The position numbers and the translations under genes are program-made. From positions 1 to 64,000 of the forward strand of contig JABLXN010000004.1 in assembly GCA_013177995.1 (NCBI GenBank): 64,000 nt of DNA, given 5' to 3'. Each line of letters begins with the position of its first letter. The stretch's first letter is position 1. Of this stretch, positions 17,040 through 26,250 are shown piece by piece. The notes under the pieces are model-generated. The model saw only the letters and a list, made by a program, of their open reading frames with translations. It did no database searches and was not told where the DNA came from. Source of the stretch: Brevinematales bacterium. Its GTDB lineage: Bacteria > Spirochaetota > Brevinematia > Brevinematales > Thermospiraceae.

Positions 17040-18011
17040 TCACCTCTTCATATCCTCCCCGGGTACAGCCACAAGCTGGTAGTATACCCCCTCTTTGTCT
17101 GTCATCTTTTTCAATTCATGTGGAGCCACCTTTCTCATATGATGGTTTTCGTCCACAATAACCACCTCTTTTCGGAGGAGATTCACAGACATAACCCTAT
17201 AGGCTAAATTTCCCACCCTGACTCTTGAGCCAACATCGGGATAAAATCCCTTTTCTTGCTGATAAAAATCCACTTCATAGGCCAAGCAACATAATAATCG
17301 GCCACAGACCCCTGTAAGTTTACTTGAATTCACCAAAAAACCCTGATCCTTGGCCATTTTGAGGTAGATAGAACTCATATGACAATTTGATCTTGTACAA
17401 CAGAGTTCTATACCACAAATACCACAGCCACCCTCTATTTTCGCGGCATCTCGTACCCCGATCTGACGCATCTCAATACGAGTACGGAAAAGAGCAGCCA
17501 GGCGTTTCACCAACTGGCGAAAATCTACCCTATTATCAGAAGTAAAATTGAAGATCACCTTTTTCCGTCCCATCAGAAAATGCACATTGATAAGCTTCAT
17601 ATCAAGTTGAAGATCTCGTATCTCTTTCAGGGCCAAATTGTACGCTTCTCCCGCCTCTTTTCTCAAGGCCTGCCATTCAGAGACCTCCTGAGAGGTGGCT
17701 TCTCGAATCACAAAGAGATTTTCAATCTCTACAGGAGCATGTTCCTGCTTGGTTTCAAGAATACTTTTGTCATCTACCTCAATCCCTTCTACCTGTTGAG
17801 CCTGGGGTACGTGGTTCTCATGTTTGTGAAAATAACGGTGAAGAATCTCAAGAGAAATCTCCGTTACCCCGGACATACTGTAGGCAATATCCTCTCCAAA
17901 GCGTGTATTGACCACATACCACTTCCCTTTTTCTACGGTTATATCTCCCTGACATCGATAGGGAAGAACCATCGAGTCAAAGAATGTTTTCATGTAGGCT
18001 GCTTTTTCCAT
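17040..18011 (-). CDS. PSP1-domain protein (RicT/YaaT-like)
   Basis: A 323-residue cytoplasmic protein. The C-terminal two thirds carry the PSP1 domain: KVIFNFTSDNRVDFRQLVK followed by a cysteine-rich segment GGCGICGIELCC ... GVCGRLLCCL, the arrangement found in RicT/YaaT. In Bacillus, RicT works with RicA and RicF in RNA maturation and carries iron-sulfur clusters with them; whether that applies here is unknown. Residues 1-120 are an extra, less conserved part. ATG 18011 follows AGGAGG. It lies between acyP (3 bases upstream) and the 602-residue gene in one operon. Confidence 0.85.
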   Translation of the reverse strand: MEKAAYMKTFFDSMVLPYRCQGDITVEKGKWYVVNTRFGEDIAYSMSGVTEISLEILHRYFHKHENHVPQAQQVEGIEVDDKSILETKQEHAPVEIENLFVIREATSQEVSEWQALRKEAGEAYNLALKEIRDLQLDMKLINVHFLMGRKKVIFNFTSDNRVDFRQLVKRLAALFRTRIEMRQIGVRDAAKIEGGCGICGIELCCTRSNCHMSSIYLKMAKDQGFLVNSSKLTGVCGRLLCCLAYEVDFYQQEKGFYPDVGSRVRVGNLAYRVMSVNLLRKEVVIVDENHHMRKVAPHELKKMTDKEGVYYQLVAVPGEDMKR

Positions 18012-18014
18012 ACC

Positions 18015-18311
18015 TTATGCCTCCTCGTCACAACCATAACGAATCTCAAAATTCTCATAGGGATTCCACTCTGTCTCCTGAAGGGTATGATCCACGTTTT
18101 CCACCTCTGCCATCGATGGACCTCGAGAAAGAACCATGAGAAACTCGGCTACCTGCTCTCGCGTCCCCACAGCCACAACCTTGACCCTACCATCCGGGAG
18201 ATTGCATACCCATCCAGAGACCTGAAGCATCACGGCCATTCGCTGAGCAAAGAAACGAAAACCAACCCCTTGCACCCTTCCAGAAACAATGGCTTCCATC
18301 CTGTAAAACAT
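18015..18311 (-). CDS. acyP: Acylphosphatase
   Basis: A 98-residue enzyme that hydrolyses acyl phosphates. The signature GRVQGVGFRFF near residues 10-20 supplies the phosphate-binding loop and catalytic arginine, and GWVCNLPDGRV near 34-44 supplies the catalytic asparagine; both are intact. The length is that of the single-domain family. I chose ATG 18311, which lies 2 bases after the preceding stop and has AAGGAG upstream; the longer open frame would run into the previous gene. It is part of the nfeD-to-hflX operon. Confidence 0.92.
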   Translation of the reverse strand: MFYRMEAIVSGRVQGVGFRFFAQRMAVMLQVSGWVCNLPDGRVKVVAVGTREQVAEFLMVLSRGPSMAEVENVDHTLQETEWNPYENFEIRYGCDEEA

Positions 18312-18313
18312 AC

Positions 18314-18817
18314 TCACTCCTTCACCACTACTTTCATCCTGGTGATGTCTGGTTTTTCCCCCTCCCAGGGGAAAAACCAAACCACATAATCGTTTGCCTC
18401 AAGTTGCAAGGCAACATTGGTGGTAAAAATCACTTCTTTCTCCACCGTAGCCTCAACAAAACTCACCTGCCAGAGTTTCTTTGACTTATTGTCCAAGAGT
18501 ACATTCCACCCCTTTTTTTGCTCACTTTCTATCCACCTCACATCAACAAAGCACCCCTCTTTTATCCGAAAGACCCGTTTGTCCTCGGCCTGGGAACGGA
18601 TAGCCCACCAGAAAAACCAGAATGCCACCGCAAGTAAAATATAAAAGACAAGAAGCTGAAGGGTAGTACGATTGTTCCCTACTAAACGGTAGTACCACTT
18701 GGTAGGCTTTTCTTCTTGAAAATTTCGTCTTCGTCGAAGCCTCTCTTCTCGCGAATAGTGGTAGGTATACTGAGGGTTTTTCAGCTCATCAAAATTGAGA
18801 TTTGGCTTTTTCTTCAC
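18314..18817 (-). CDS. Uncharacterised single-pass membrane protein
   Basis: A 167-residue protein of unknown function. A basic cytoplasmic N-terminus of about 50 residues with many Arg and Tyr (YHYSREERLRRR) is followed by one transmembrane helix (TTLQLLVFYILLAVAFWFFW). The C-terminal part is an all-beta looking domain of about 95 residues. GTG 18817 is the likely start: it overlaps the metW stop as GTGA and follows GGAGGG at close spacing, while the only upstream ATG lies deep inside metW. It sits in the nfeD-to-hflX operon between metW and acyP. Confidence 0.7.
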   Translation of the reverse strand: MKKKPNLNFDELKNPQYTYHYSREERLRRRRNFQEEKPTKWYYRLVGNNRTTLQLLVFYILLAVAFWFFWWAIRSQAEDKRVFRIKEGCFVDVRWIESEQKKGWNVLLDNKSKKLWQVSFVEATVEKEVIFTTNVALQLEANDYVVWFFPWEGEKPDITRMKVVVKE

Positions 18818-19434
18818 GGTTCCCTCCGACTGATCATGGCAATACACCCACTGGCTATCCAGTTGGGAAAAAGTATCCACCTTCCTCCCCTATTCTGCCA
18901 GAAATAATACCATTGATGCACACGGATTCCATATCGATGACAAAAGTCCTGAAAATCCCGAAGGGTCATGAGATGAATATTTGGGGTATCATACCATTCG
19001 TAGGGAAGTGTCTTCGACTTGGGCATGCGACCTGAAAAAAAGAGGCTCAAGCGTATGCGATAATGTCCAAAATTCGGAAAACTCAGGATCACATGGCGTC
19101 CTATTCGCAGACTCTCAAGGATAAGCTGATCCGGTTTTTGAAGTTGCTGAATCGTCTGGCTGATAATCACGTAATCAAACGATTGATCTTCAACGTCCTG
19201 AAGAGAAAGATTGATATCTCGTTGAATAACAGGTATCCCCTTTTCCACACAGGCCAGGAGGCTTTCCTCGTCAATATCAACCCCCATCCCACGGACATCT
19301 TTATGATGAATGAGATAAGAGAGAAGTTCGCCTTTTCCACACCCAAGGTCAAGGACACGGCTTTTTGGGGTGATCCACTGGGCAATAACGCTGAGATCAA
19401 CTCGCATACCAAGCAACTCTTCGATTCTCTTCAT
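18814..19434 (-). CDS. metW: Methionine biosynthesis protein MetW
   Basis: A 206-residue class I SAM-methyltransferase-fold protein. The SAM loop VLDLGCGKGELLSYL (near residue 28) and the family pattern FDYVIISQTIQQL, PNFGHYRIRLSLF and PYEWYDTPNIH identify MetW. MetW is a known partner or regulator of MetX in homoserine O-acylation in several bacteria, which fits its position directly after metX. ATG 19434 shares one base with the metX stop codon and has GGAGGG at good distance; an in-frame GTG one codon earlier is less well spaced. Confidence 0.93.
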   Translation of the reverse strand: MKRIEELLGMRVDLSVIAQWITPKSRVLDLGCGKGELLSYLIHHKDVRGMGVDIDEESLLACVEKGIPVIQRDINLSLQDVEDQSFDYVIISQTIQQLQKPDQLILESLRIGRHVILSFPNFGHYRIRLSLFFSGRMPKSKTLPYEWYDTPNIHLMTLRDFQDFCHRYGIRVHQWYYFWQNRGGRWILFPNWIASGCIAMISRREP

Positions 19435-20585
19435 CACTTTCCCTCCTTCCAGAGACGATGGCTGGCCTCAAGAAAGCGTTGAATAATAGCCGTCTCTTTT
19501 TCCACTTCTAGCAAAAAGGCATCATGTCCATAGGAAGAAGGTATATCAAAATAGGTGACATCCTTGTGATTGGCCATCAGAGCATCCACTAATTCCTGGG
19601 TTTGAGAAGGGGGGAAAAGCCAATCAGACGAAAACGAAAGGAGAAGCATTCTTGCCTTGATATGAGAGAGGGCTCTTTTGAGACTTCCCTTTCCATACTT
19701 AGAAGCCACATCAAAATAATCCATGGCTTTAGTGACATAGAGATAGGTATTGGCATCAAAACGTTCGACAAATTTCTGCCCCTGGTAATGAAGATAACTC
19801 TCCACCGCAAACTCTGTAGAAAAATCAAAACTGAAAGCCTCTTTATTCTGAAGTTTACGGCCAAATTTTCTTTCCATGGAATCTTCACTGAGATACGTAA
19901 TATGTCCTATCATACGGGCAATAGCAAGCCCTTTCTCTGGTATCGCTTTGCCGTAATAATCACCATTGCACCAATTGGGATCAGAAATAATAGCGTTTCT
20001 TCCCACCGCATTAAAGGCAATACTCTGGGGTGATAATCTCCCCGTCGAGGCTATCACCAGAGCGGCGTGGACATTGTCTGGATACTTAAGAGTCCATTCA
20101 AGTGCCTGCATTCCCCCCATGGATCCACCAGCCACAGCAAGCCAGCGGGAGATTCCCAAGTGCTTCATCAGATACGACTGAACCTGCACCATATCGCCAA
20201 TGGTGATAACAGGAAAACGAATTCCATAAGGCTTCCCCGTCTTTGGATCAGAGGAAGATGGTCCTGTAGTTCCCTGACATCCACCAAGAACGTTAGAACA
20301 CACAACAAAATACTTTTCTGTATCAAAAGCTTTGCCTGGACCAATGGCATTGTGCCACCATCCTTCTTTGTGGCCAATACGCTCATGATAGCCAGCCGCA
20401 TGGGCATCCCCTGAGAGGGCATGACAGATCAAAATCGCATTATTGGCCTGTTCATTGAGTGTACCGTAGGTTTCATACGCTATAGTAATAGGACCAAATG
20501 TCAGACCACTTTCTAAAACGATTTCTTCTACTCCCATTTCCGATAATGGGAGGTATTTTGTCTCTACAACACCTATATCATTCAT
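19434..20585 (-). CDS. metX: Homoserine O-acetyltransferase MetX
   Basis: Transfers an acetyl (or succinyl) group from CoA to homoserine, the committed step to methionine. The 383-residue alpha/beta hydrolase shows the family segments [22 protein letters not shown] and [16 protein letters not shown]. The nucleophile elbow is [12 protein letters not shown] (Ser near 149) and the catalytic histidine is in [11 protein letters not shown] near the C-terminus. The start overlaps the nfeD stop (ATGA), and metW follows. Acyl-donor preference cannot be decided here. The homoserine supply gene hom is encoded separately at 46979-48274. Confidence 0.96.
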   Translation of the reverse strand: MNDIGVVETKYLPLSEMGVEEIVLESGLTFGPITIAYETYGTLNEQANNAILICHALSGDAHAAGYHERIGHKEGWWHNAIGPGKAFDTEKYFVVCSNVLGGCQGTTGPSSSDPKTGKPYGIRFPVITIGDMVQVQSYLMKHLGISRWLAVAGGSMGGMQALEWTLKYPDNVHAALVIASTGRLSPQSIAFNAVGRNAIISDPNWCNGDYYGKAIPEKGLAIARMIGHITYLSEDSMERKFGRKLQNKEAFSFDFSTEFAVESYLHYQGQKFVERFDANTYLYVTKAMDYFDVASKYGKGSLKRALSHIKARMLLLSFSSDWLFPPSQTQELVDALMANHKDVTYFDIPSSYGHDAFLLEVEKETAIIQRFLEASHRLWKEGK

Positions 20586-21016
20586 TTCGATTCCGCTTCC
20601 TCCACAAATACCCGTATCCCCTCAATACGACGAATGATAACCTCCTTTCCAGCTGGAATCACCTTTCCATCGACGGACCTGGCGGGGAAAAAATCGCCAT
20701 AGTATTTGACATACCCCTTTCCAAGGGTATTGTTTATCTCTTCTGTGACAAGAACGATTTTGCCAATCATAGCCTCCTGGTTGGTAGGAACCGCATTGTG
20801 TTCTAAAGAACGACGTATCATGGGCAAAAAGATCCACACAATCCCCACAGAAAGAAGAGTAAAAATAAGAAGTTGAAGCCACAGGGTAGAGATAAAGAGC
20901 GAAACAACGGCCATGAGAAGAGCTGCCACACCAATCAAAGCCACAAAAAACCCCGCCGTAAAAATCTCAAGAATCAACAACACAACGCCTAAAATAATCC
21001 AGAAATACCAGCTCAT
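20582..21016 (-). CDS. NfeD-like membrane protein (short form)
   Basis: A 144-residue protein with three closely spaced transmembrane helices (residues 4-75) and a C-terminal OB-fold-like domain ([11 protein letters not shown] ... [23 protein letters not shown]), typical of the short NfeD/NfeD1b family. Long forms carry a protease domain that is absent here. These proteins usually pair with stomatin/flotillin-like proteins, but none is encoded next to it. It is the first gene of the long minus-strand operon, behind the promoter at 21053-21081, and overlaps metX by 4 bases. Confidence 0.88.
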   Translation of the reverse strand: MSWYFWIILGVVLLILEIFTAGFFVALIGVAALLMAVVSLFISTLWLQLLIFTLLSVGIVWIFLPMIRRSLEHNAVPTNQEAMIGKIVLVTEEINNTLGKGYVKYYGDFFPARSVDGKVIPAGKEVIIRRIEGIRVFVEEAESK

Positions 21017-21052
21017 TTCTTTCTCCTTTGCTCCTCTTTCATCCCCCAGTAA

Positions 21053-21081
21053 ATTATAGATGGTTTTTCTTTTTCTGTCAA
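21053..21081 (-). promoter_or_regulatory. Consensus sigma70 promoter of the nfeD-metX-metW-hflX operon
   Basis: Perfect TTGACA (21081-21076), 17-base spacer and perfect TATAAT (21058-21053), about 40 bases upstream of the nfeD start. It is the strongest-looking sigma70 promoter of the window. Confidence 0.9.
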
Positions 21082-21205
21082 TATTTTGAAAGCCTTGTAT
21101 TTCTCACAGTTATGAATAAACGTAATAGCTTTCCCAGAGGCTCAACCTTTCTCAGAAATTTCCGATACGCACAATAAGAGCAAAAGGCTTGAGGAGAAGA
21201 GAAGT

Positions 21206-22255
21206 ATGAAAAGGAAGTGGATAATAGGATTTTTTCTTTCGATAACTATAGGATGGGGACAGCAATTTCCCAAATATCTCTACGGTGTGGCATCCTGGTA
21301 TGGCGATGAATTCGCTGGAAAGAAAACCGCCAGTGGAAGCACATATGATCCAAACCTTTATACAGCCGCTCATCGTACCCTTCCTTTCGGCACCTTAGTT
21401 GAGGTGGAAAACCTTGAAAACGGAAAAAAGGTCCAGCTTACCATCAATGACCGGGGTCCTTTTGTGGATAATCGTATTTTGGACGTATCTCGAAAAGCCG
21501 CAGAAGATCTCGGCTTTCTCCAGAAAGGAACCGCCTATGTGAAAGTCACTATCATTCGCTTAGGAGAGGAGAGTACCTCTTCTCCATCTCTCTCTCCTAC
21601 CAATACCAATGCCTCCTTTCCTCAAGCCAATCAACCTTTTGTCGTGACAAACTATGTGACCAATAGCGTCGTTGTGACCAATTACACGACGACACCGGCC
21701 CCACAGGCTATTGTGGTACCTTATGAAGAAAAACCCGTCACTCAACCAAAGCCCAACCCTTCTTTCATCCTGGACGAACCAGAGGAGATTTTTGTCCCAG
21801 CCCTTGGACAAAAGACCAACTCCTCTATAGCAAAAGAAGAAACCAAACCGGTTAACGTTTCCAACTCCGAACCTCAGATTATTTTCAGCGACATTCTTCT
21901 CCCGGAAGAAAGGGTTATCCCCCTTGAAACCCGTCCCGTCACCCCTTCTTCAACGAACACCTCCAAAACACCGCTAAAAGAGGAACTCCGTGTCTCTCCC
22001 CAGGACACCCTTCAACCAGGAGAGAAGTATGTCATTCAGGTAGGGGCTTTTACAAGACAGGACAATGCGCTTCGCCTTTATCAGAATCTGCGTTCTATGG
22101 GTCTTCCAGCCTTTACCTCGGAAGCAGTGGTCAACAATACCCGTTATATTCGCGTCCGGGTGGGATATTACACCACAAAGGATGAGGCACAAAAGGTTCT
22201 CAACAAACTCTATAGCCAGAACCTGAGCCCTGTTCTTTTGAAAGTCAAACCTTAG
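21206..22255 (+). CDS. RlpA-like septal protein with SPOR domain
   Basis: A 349-residue exported protein (signal peptide ending IGWG-QQ). Residues about 26-120 form the double-psi beta-barrel of RlpA: GVASWYGDEFAGKKTASG ... TAAHRTLPFGTLVEV ... INDRGPFVDNRILDVS. These keep the residues associated with lytic transglycosylase activity. A Thr/Pro/Asn-rich linker (about 125-270) contains a run of [VL]TN motifs, and a SPOR domain (about 273-349, YVIQVGAFTRQDNA) would bind denuded septal glycan. It is not an obvious lipoprotein, unlike E. coli RlpA. ATG 21206 follows GAGGAGAAG. A PAP2-like gene follows after 10 bases. Confidence 0.9.
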   Translation: MKRKWIIGFFLSITIGWGQQFPKYLYGVASWYGDEFAGKKTASGSTYDPNLYTAAHRTLPFGTLVEVENLENGKKVQLTINDRGPFVDNRILDVSRKAAEDLGFLQKGTAYVKVTIIRLGEESTSSPSLSPTNTNASFPQANQPFVVTNYVTNSVVVTNYTTTPAPQAIVVPYEEKPVTQPKPNPSFILDEPEEIFVPALGQKTNSSIAKEETKPVNVSNSEPQIIFSDILLPEERVIPLETRPVTPSSTNTSKTPLKEELRVSPQDTLQPGEKYVIQVGAFTRQDNALRLYQNLRSMGLPAFTSEAVVNNTRYIRVRVGYYTTKDEAQKVLNKLYSQNLSPVLLKVKP

Positions 22256-22265
22256 GAGAAAACCC

Positions 22266-22700
22266 ATGTCTTTTTTTCTTGAACTTTTGAGTAATAAAAC
22301 CCTCATTGCCGCCTTGGGAGCCCAGGCCTCCTCTCAGGGGTTCAAGGTAATTCGATCCTGGTACAAAGAAGGACGTATTCGATTTGATAGAATAGCGGTA
22401 TATGGAGACTTCCCATCGGCTCATACGGCTTTTATTGTGGCAGGAACCCTTACTTCCGGGATGACAGGGGGATGGTCCTCTCCGGCTTTTGCGATAGGAG
22501 TCATTTTCTCAGCGATTGTTATCTCCGATGCCCTTGTCCAGCGCCGGGCTATAGAAGAAACCCAGAAAAAGCTTGAATCTTTAGCTGGAAAAAAACTCTT
22601 TGATCCCCCTTTTCGGGGACACACGTTAGGAGAGATTCTCTCAGGGGCTTTGGTGGGTATTCTCTGGAGCCTTTTAATTGGTCTTTTTTGGCCCTTCTAA
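22266..22700 (+). CDS. Divergent PAP2-family membrane protein (DUF212)
   Basis: A 144-residue membrane protein with the DUF212 signatures QASSQGFKV, GDFPSAHTA and the acidic/His segment PFRGHTLGEILSGALVG. It has about four hydrophobic segments. The family is related to PAP2 phosphatases but its substrate is unknown; undecaprenyl or lipid phosphates are plausible. AGGAGAA precedes ATG 22266. It follows the RlpA-like gene closely, and its last 4 bases overlap the convergent gene ending at 22697. Confidence 0.88.
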   Translation: MSFFLELLSNKTLIAALGAQASSQGFKVIRSWYKEGRIRFDRIAVYGDFPSAHTAFIVAGTLTSGMTGGWSSPAFAIGVIFSAIVISDALVQRRAIEETQKKLESLAGKKLFDPPFRGHTLGEILSGALVGILWSLLIGLFWPF

Positions 22701-23983
22701 AGTCTCTCCGGAAAGATAAAATAATATCCTTTCTGAGGCCTTTCAACAATCAAGAGCAGGACACCACCCTCATTGACCACCTCTATGAGAGTACCGTTTC
22801 CATCCATTGCATGAATTTTGTCAACAGCTTTGTAGCGGTAGATTTCTTGAATGTCGTCCGAGAAGAGAAAAAGCGTTGGAATCTTTGCAAAACTCTGCTG
22901 AACAATGAGGCCATCTAAGGTAAAGGCTATAAACTCTTTCTCCGGATTTTCTCCTGAAAAACCCTTGACAAGCTTTTTTTGTCTCACATCATACAGATGG
23001 CCACCGGTGGAGTCCACATAGACATTGAGACTCTGCTCAGTGTTCCATTCTAAACTACGAAGGTCTGTGAGAGACCAGTTTGTTTCGTTTATGTCTCTTT
23101 TATACACCTTCTTCTCTACAAGAAGGTAAATGGTTGTATTCTCCAGTCGATATGAGGTAAACCTCTGAATACCCGCAGGAAGAGAGAGTTTACTCGCTTC
23201 ACTACTCCCCTTGGTCTGAAGCCAGGAGGTTACCTCAGAGAGATAGAGATCATTCCCTGAGCGAAAAAGGATCTGCGTATTGCCCACCCATCGTGCCTGG
23301 GAGATATTGGTGACCCACCCTACCCACTGAAGGGTATTGAGATCCCAGAGATAGGTATATGACCTTCGACTCCCTATGAGGCGTATGAGAGCATAACGGC
23401 TATCCGGAGAAACCACAAAATCATCAAAGAACAATTGTTTGTTGTCAAAGATACCGATTTTTGCCTGTTTCTTTGTTTTGGTATCATAGAGCCAGACTTC
23501 TCGCATGGTGAGAGGCTTTTCTCCCTCTCCATCAGTATAGGTTTTCTCCACAAGGAGCCATCTATCTCGATAAAAACCATAAATAGCAGAAAAATGATCC
23601 ACCGGTTCTTTTTTTATCACCTTTCTAGTATCAAGGTTATACCACCACAGGGAGTTTTTGTATATCCAGAGAGCTACAGGAGTAGGATCAAGCATGATCT
23701 TAGGAGAGAGAAGAAGTGGTTGATCCTGGGTGATTTTCCACTCTTTTGGAACAGCAAGAACAGGGGTTTTTGTCCATCCCTTGAGACCATAGCCCTCTAT
23801 CTGTATCCAGGAATCATTACTTGTTTTCAACTGTACTATACTCCCTGCAGGCAAAAAAGCCGTTGGTGTAGTCTCTTCAGGCTTTTCAAAGAGAAAGGCT
23901 GTATCCACCAACGAAACATCCTGTCCCCAGGTAACTGAACTCAAAAGAATGATTAGCAAGCTAAAGAGAAGCGTCTTCTTCAT
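22697..23983 (-). CDS. Secreted protein with SH3-like and beta-propeller-like parts
   Basis: A 428-residue exported protein of unknown function (signal peptide ending SSVTWG-QD). Residues about 20-75 resemble a bacterial SH3 domain (AFLPAGSIVQLKTSNDSWIQIEG and GLKGWTK). The remainder is all-beta with recurring short blocks containing W, Y and D (WWYNLDTRKV, VWLYDTKTKK, TYLWDLNTLQW), as in a WD40- or TolB-like propeller. I chose ATG 23983 because AAGGA lies 7 bases upstream; a GTG two codons earlier is less likely. It overlaps the end of topA by 23 bases and probably shares its promoter. Confidence 0.65.
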   Translation of the reverse strand: MKKTLLFSLLIILLSSVTWGQDVSLVDTAFLFEKPEETTPTAFLPAGSIVQLKTSNDSWIQIEGYGLKGWTKTPVLAVPKEWKITQDQPLLLSPKIMLDPTPVALWIYKNSLWWYNLDTRKVIKKEPVDHFSAIYGFYRDRWLLVEKTYTDGEGEKPLTMREVWLYDTKTKKQAKIGIFDNKQLFFDDFVVSPDSRYALIRLIGSRRSYTYLWDLNTLQWVGWVTNISQARWVGNTQILFRSGNDLYLSEVTSWLQTKGSSEASKLSLPAGIQRFTSYRLENTTIYLLVEKKVYKRDINETNWSLTDLRSLEWNTEQSLNVYVDSTGGHLYDVRQKKLVKGFSGENPEKEFIAFTLDGLIVQQSFAKIPTLFLFSDDIQEIYRYKAVDKIHAMDGNGTLIEVVNEGGVLLLIVERPQKGYYFIFPERL

Positions 23984-26102
23984 ATCCACATCCTTCTTTC
24001 AAACACACAAAACGGGTTTTTTTGTTCTCTGTTTTCACAAAGAGAAGGGATCCACAGGTAGGGCAACTTGGGTGCTGGTTCTCTTTTGTGGCGGGTTTGA
24101 GAAAAGTAGAAAAATCACACTCTGGATAACGATTGCAGGCATAAAAAACCCTTTTACCCCGGGATTTCTTCTCCACAACAAGCCCACTCTCACATTTAGG
24201 ACATTTTCCTAACGGAAGAGGTTTGGCATTTCGGCACTCCGGCCAACCGGTACAGGCAAGAAAATACCCATATCGTCCCAATTTTTTTACCATTGGTTTC
24301 CCACAGAGTTCACAAACATAGGGAGTTGGTTCATCAAGCGTTCCCTTGATGCTGTCAATATGGGTATAGGCTGTTTGCAGAACTTCAGAAAAGGGGATAT
24401 AAAAATCCTTCACTACCTCTTTCCACGGTTTTTGCCCCACCTCTACATCATCCAGTTCTGATTCCATGGTGGCGGTGAAGGAAATATCAACCAGTTGAGG
24501 AAAATGATTCACTAAAAGTTCATTGACCTTTTCCCCAAGAAGGGTGGGAACAAGACTCTTGCCCTCTTTTTTGATATAATGACGTTCAAAGAGGGTTCTG
24601 ATTGTTGGAGCATAGGTTGAGGGACGTCCAATACCTTTCTCTTCCATTTCCTTGACCAATGAGGCTTCCGTATAACGAGCCGGAGGCGTGGTAAATTTCT
24701 GTTCTGGTTCAACCGAAACAAGCTCCACCTTTTCCCCTACACTGAGTTCTGGAAGGGTTCGTGGTTTCTCTTCTTTTTCTGTTTTTCCTATGTCGTAAAC
24801 CTTTTGATAACCATCAAAGATTTGTTTCGAAGAACTAGCCACAAGAGTAAGACCATCAGCCTCTATTTCCACAGAGATCTGCTCATATTGACTGGCTGTC
24901 ATCTGGGAGGCTACAAAACGCTTCCAGATGAGAGAGTATATTTTGTACTGTTCAGGGGTGAGATATTGGGCTATGCTCTCGGGGGTATATTCCACATTGA
25001 TCGGACGAATAGCCTCGTGCGCATCCTGAGCACTCTGTTTGTTAGAAAAGACTCGGGCTGTTTCGGGAAGATACTCCTTGCCAAAGTTCTTTTCAATATA
25101 CGAGCGTGCTTGACCTATCCCTACAGGAGAGATACGTGTCGAGTCAGTTCGCATATAGGTGATAAGACCGGTACGGGTTGTACCAATATCAATACCTTCA
25201 TAAAGCTGTTGGGCTATCTGCATGGTCTTGGCTGTAGAATAGCCATAGACAGTATTTGCCACCTGCTGCAACGTACTGGTGATAAAAGGGGGTTGGGATT
25301 GTCGGCTACTCACGCGCTTTTTGATGTCTTTTACCATATAGGTCGCTTTTTCAAGCCTTTCGACAATCTTTTTTGCCTCTTTTTCGTTTGGTATCTCTGT
25401 CTTCTTCCCATCGATACGGGAAAGAATAGCCTCAAACTTCTTTTTTTGCTTGTGAAGATGAACCGTTATCTCCCAGTATTCCTGGGGAACAAAACGTCGT
25501 ATTTCTTCTTCTCTCTCACAAATAAGCCGGAGAGCCACGGATTGCACACGACCGGCAGAAAGACCTGATTTCACTTTTTTCCACAAAAGGGGAGAAAGCT
25601 GATATCCAAAGATACGGTCAATTACCCGTCGTCCCTGCTGGGCCTGGACAAGCTTCTCATTGATATCCTCAGGTGATTTGATTTTCTCCTCTATCTCATT
25701 CTTGGTAATCTCATTAAATTTTACCCGCTGTATTGGAATAGAAAGGTTATACTTTTGAAGAACATTTTTGGTGAGATCGTTTTTGATATGCCAGGCAATG
25801 GCTTCTCCCTCCCTGTCAGGATCAGAAGCCAAATAAATCGCTTCCGCATTTTTGGCAGCCTGGCGAAGTTCTTTTATTACTTTGGATTTATCTCTCATCA
25901 CAATATACTCAGGCTCAAAGGTCTCCAGATCCACTCCCATACGAGACTTTGGAAGATCAATGACATGCCCCACAGAAGAAAGCACTTCATAGTCTTTGCC
26001 TAAATACTTCTTGATGGTACTGGCTTTGGATGGCGATTCTACCACCACGAGTTTTTTTCGAGAAGAGGATCGTGGGGAAGCTTTTTTGCCTTTTGTTGCC
26101 AT
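23961..26102 (-). CDS. topA: DNA topoisomerase I
   Basis: Type IA topoisomerase that relaxes negative supercoils. The 713 residues show the Toprim start VVESPSKASTIKKYL, the acidic triad region SDPDREGEAIAWH, and the active-site tyrosine in GLITYMRTDSTR. Three C-terminal zinc ribbons follow (CELCGKPM ... C, CPKCESGL ... C, CPTCGSLL ... C). An Arg/Lys/Ser-rich N-terminal tail (ATKGKKASPRSSSRKK) precedes the domain. ATG 26102 has AAGGAG upstream; the longer open frame would cross into the leader. A TTGACT-17-TATACT promoter lies at 26147-26175. Confidence 0.97.
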   Translation of the reverse strand: MATKGKKASPRSSSRKKLVVVESPSKASTIKKYLGKDYEVLSSVGHVIDLPKSRMGVDLETFEPEYIVMRDKSKVIKELRQAAKNAEAIYLASDPDREGEAIAWHIKNDLTKNVLQKYNLSIPIQRVKFNEITKNEIEEKIKSPEDINEKLVQAQQGRRVIDRIFGYQLSPLLWKKVKSGLSAGRVQSVALRLICEREEEIRRFVPQEYWEITVHLHKQKKKFEAILSRIDGKKTEIPNEKEAKKIVERLEKATYMVKDIKKRVSSRQSQPPFITSTLQQVANTVYGYSTAKTMQIAQQLYEGIDIGTTRTGLITYMRTDSTRISPVGIGQARSYIEKNFGKEYLPETARVFSNKQSAQDAHEAIRPINVEYTPESIAQYLTPEQYKIYSLIWKRFVASQMTASQYEQISVEIEADGLTLVASSSKQIFDGYQKVYDIGKTEKEEKPRTLPELSVGEKVELVSVEPEQKFTTPPARYTEASLVKEMEEKGIGRPSTYAPTIRTLFERHYIKKEGKSLVPTLLGEKVNELLVNHFPQLVDISFTATMESELDDVEVGQKPWKEVVKDFYIPFSEVLQTAYTHIDSIKGTLDEPTPYVCELCGKPMVKKLGRYGYFLACTGWPECRNAKPLPLGKCPKCESGLVVEKKSRGKRVFYACNRYPECDFSTFLKPATKENQHPSCPTCGSLLFVKTENKKTRFVCLKEGCGYEEDASL

Positions 26103-26146
26103 GGGAAAGCTCCTTGTCAATTTCCAGAAACACAGAATCAAAAAAT

Positions 26147-26175
26147 AGTATACAATAAAAGGAAGAAAAAGTCAA
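26147..26175 (-). promoter_or_regulatory. Sigma70 promoter of topA
   Basis: TTGACT (26175-26170), 17-base spacer and TATACT (26152-26147) on the minus strand, about 45 bases before the start codon. Confidence 0.8.
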
Positions 26176-26250
26176 AAGGAGAAGGTTTTTTCAGTTTTTT
26201 TCTGATTCTGTCGATATATAAAATAACTCTTTTCTAAAAAGGTGGTTTTT

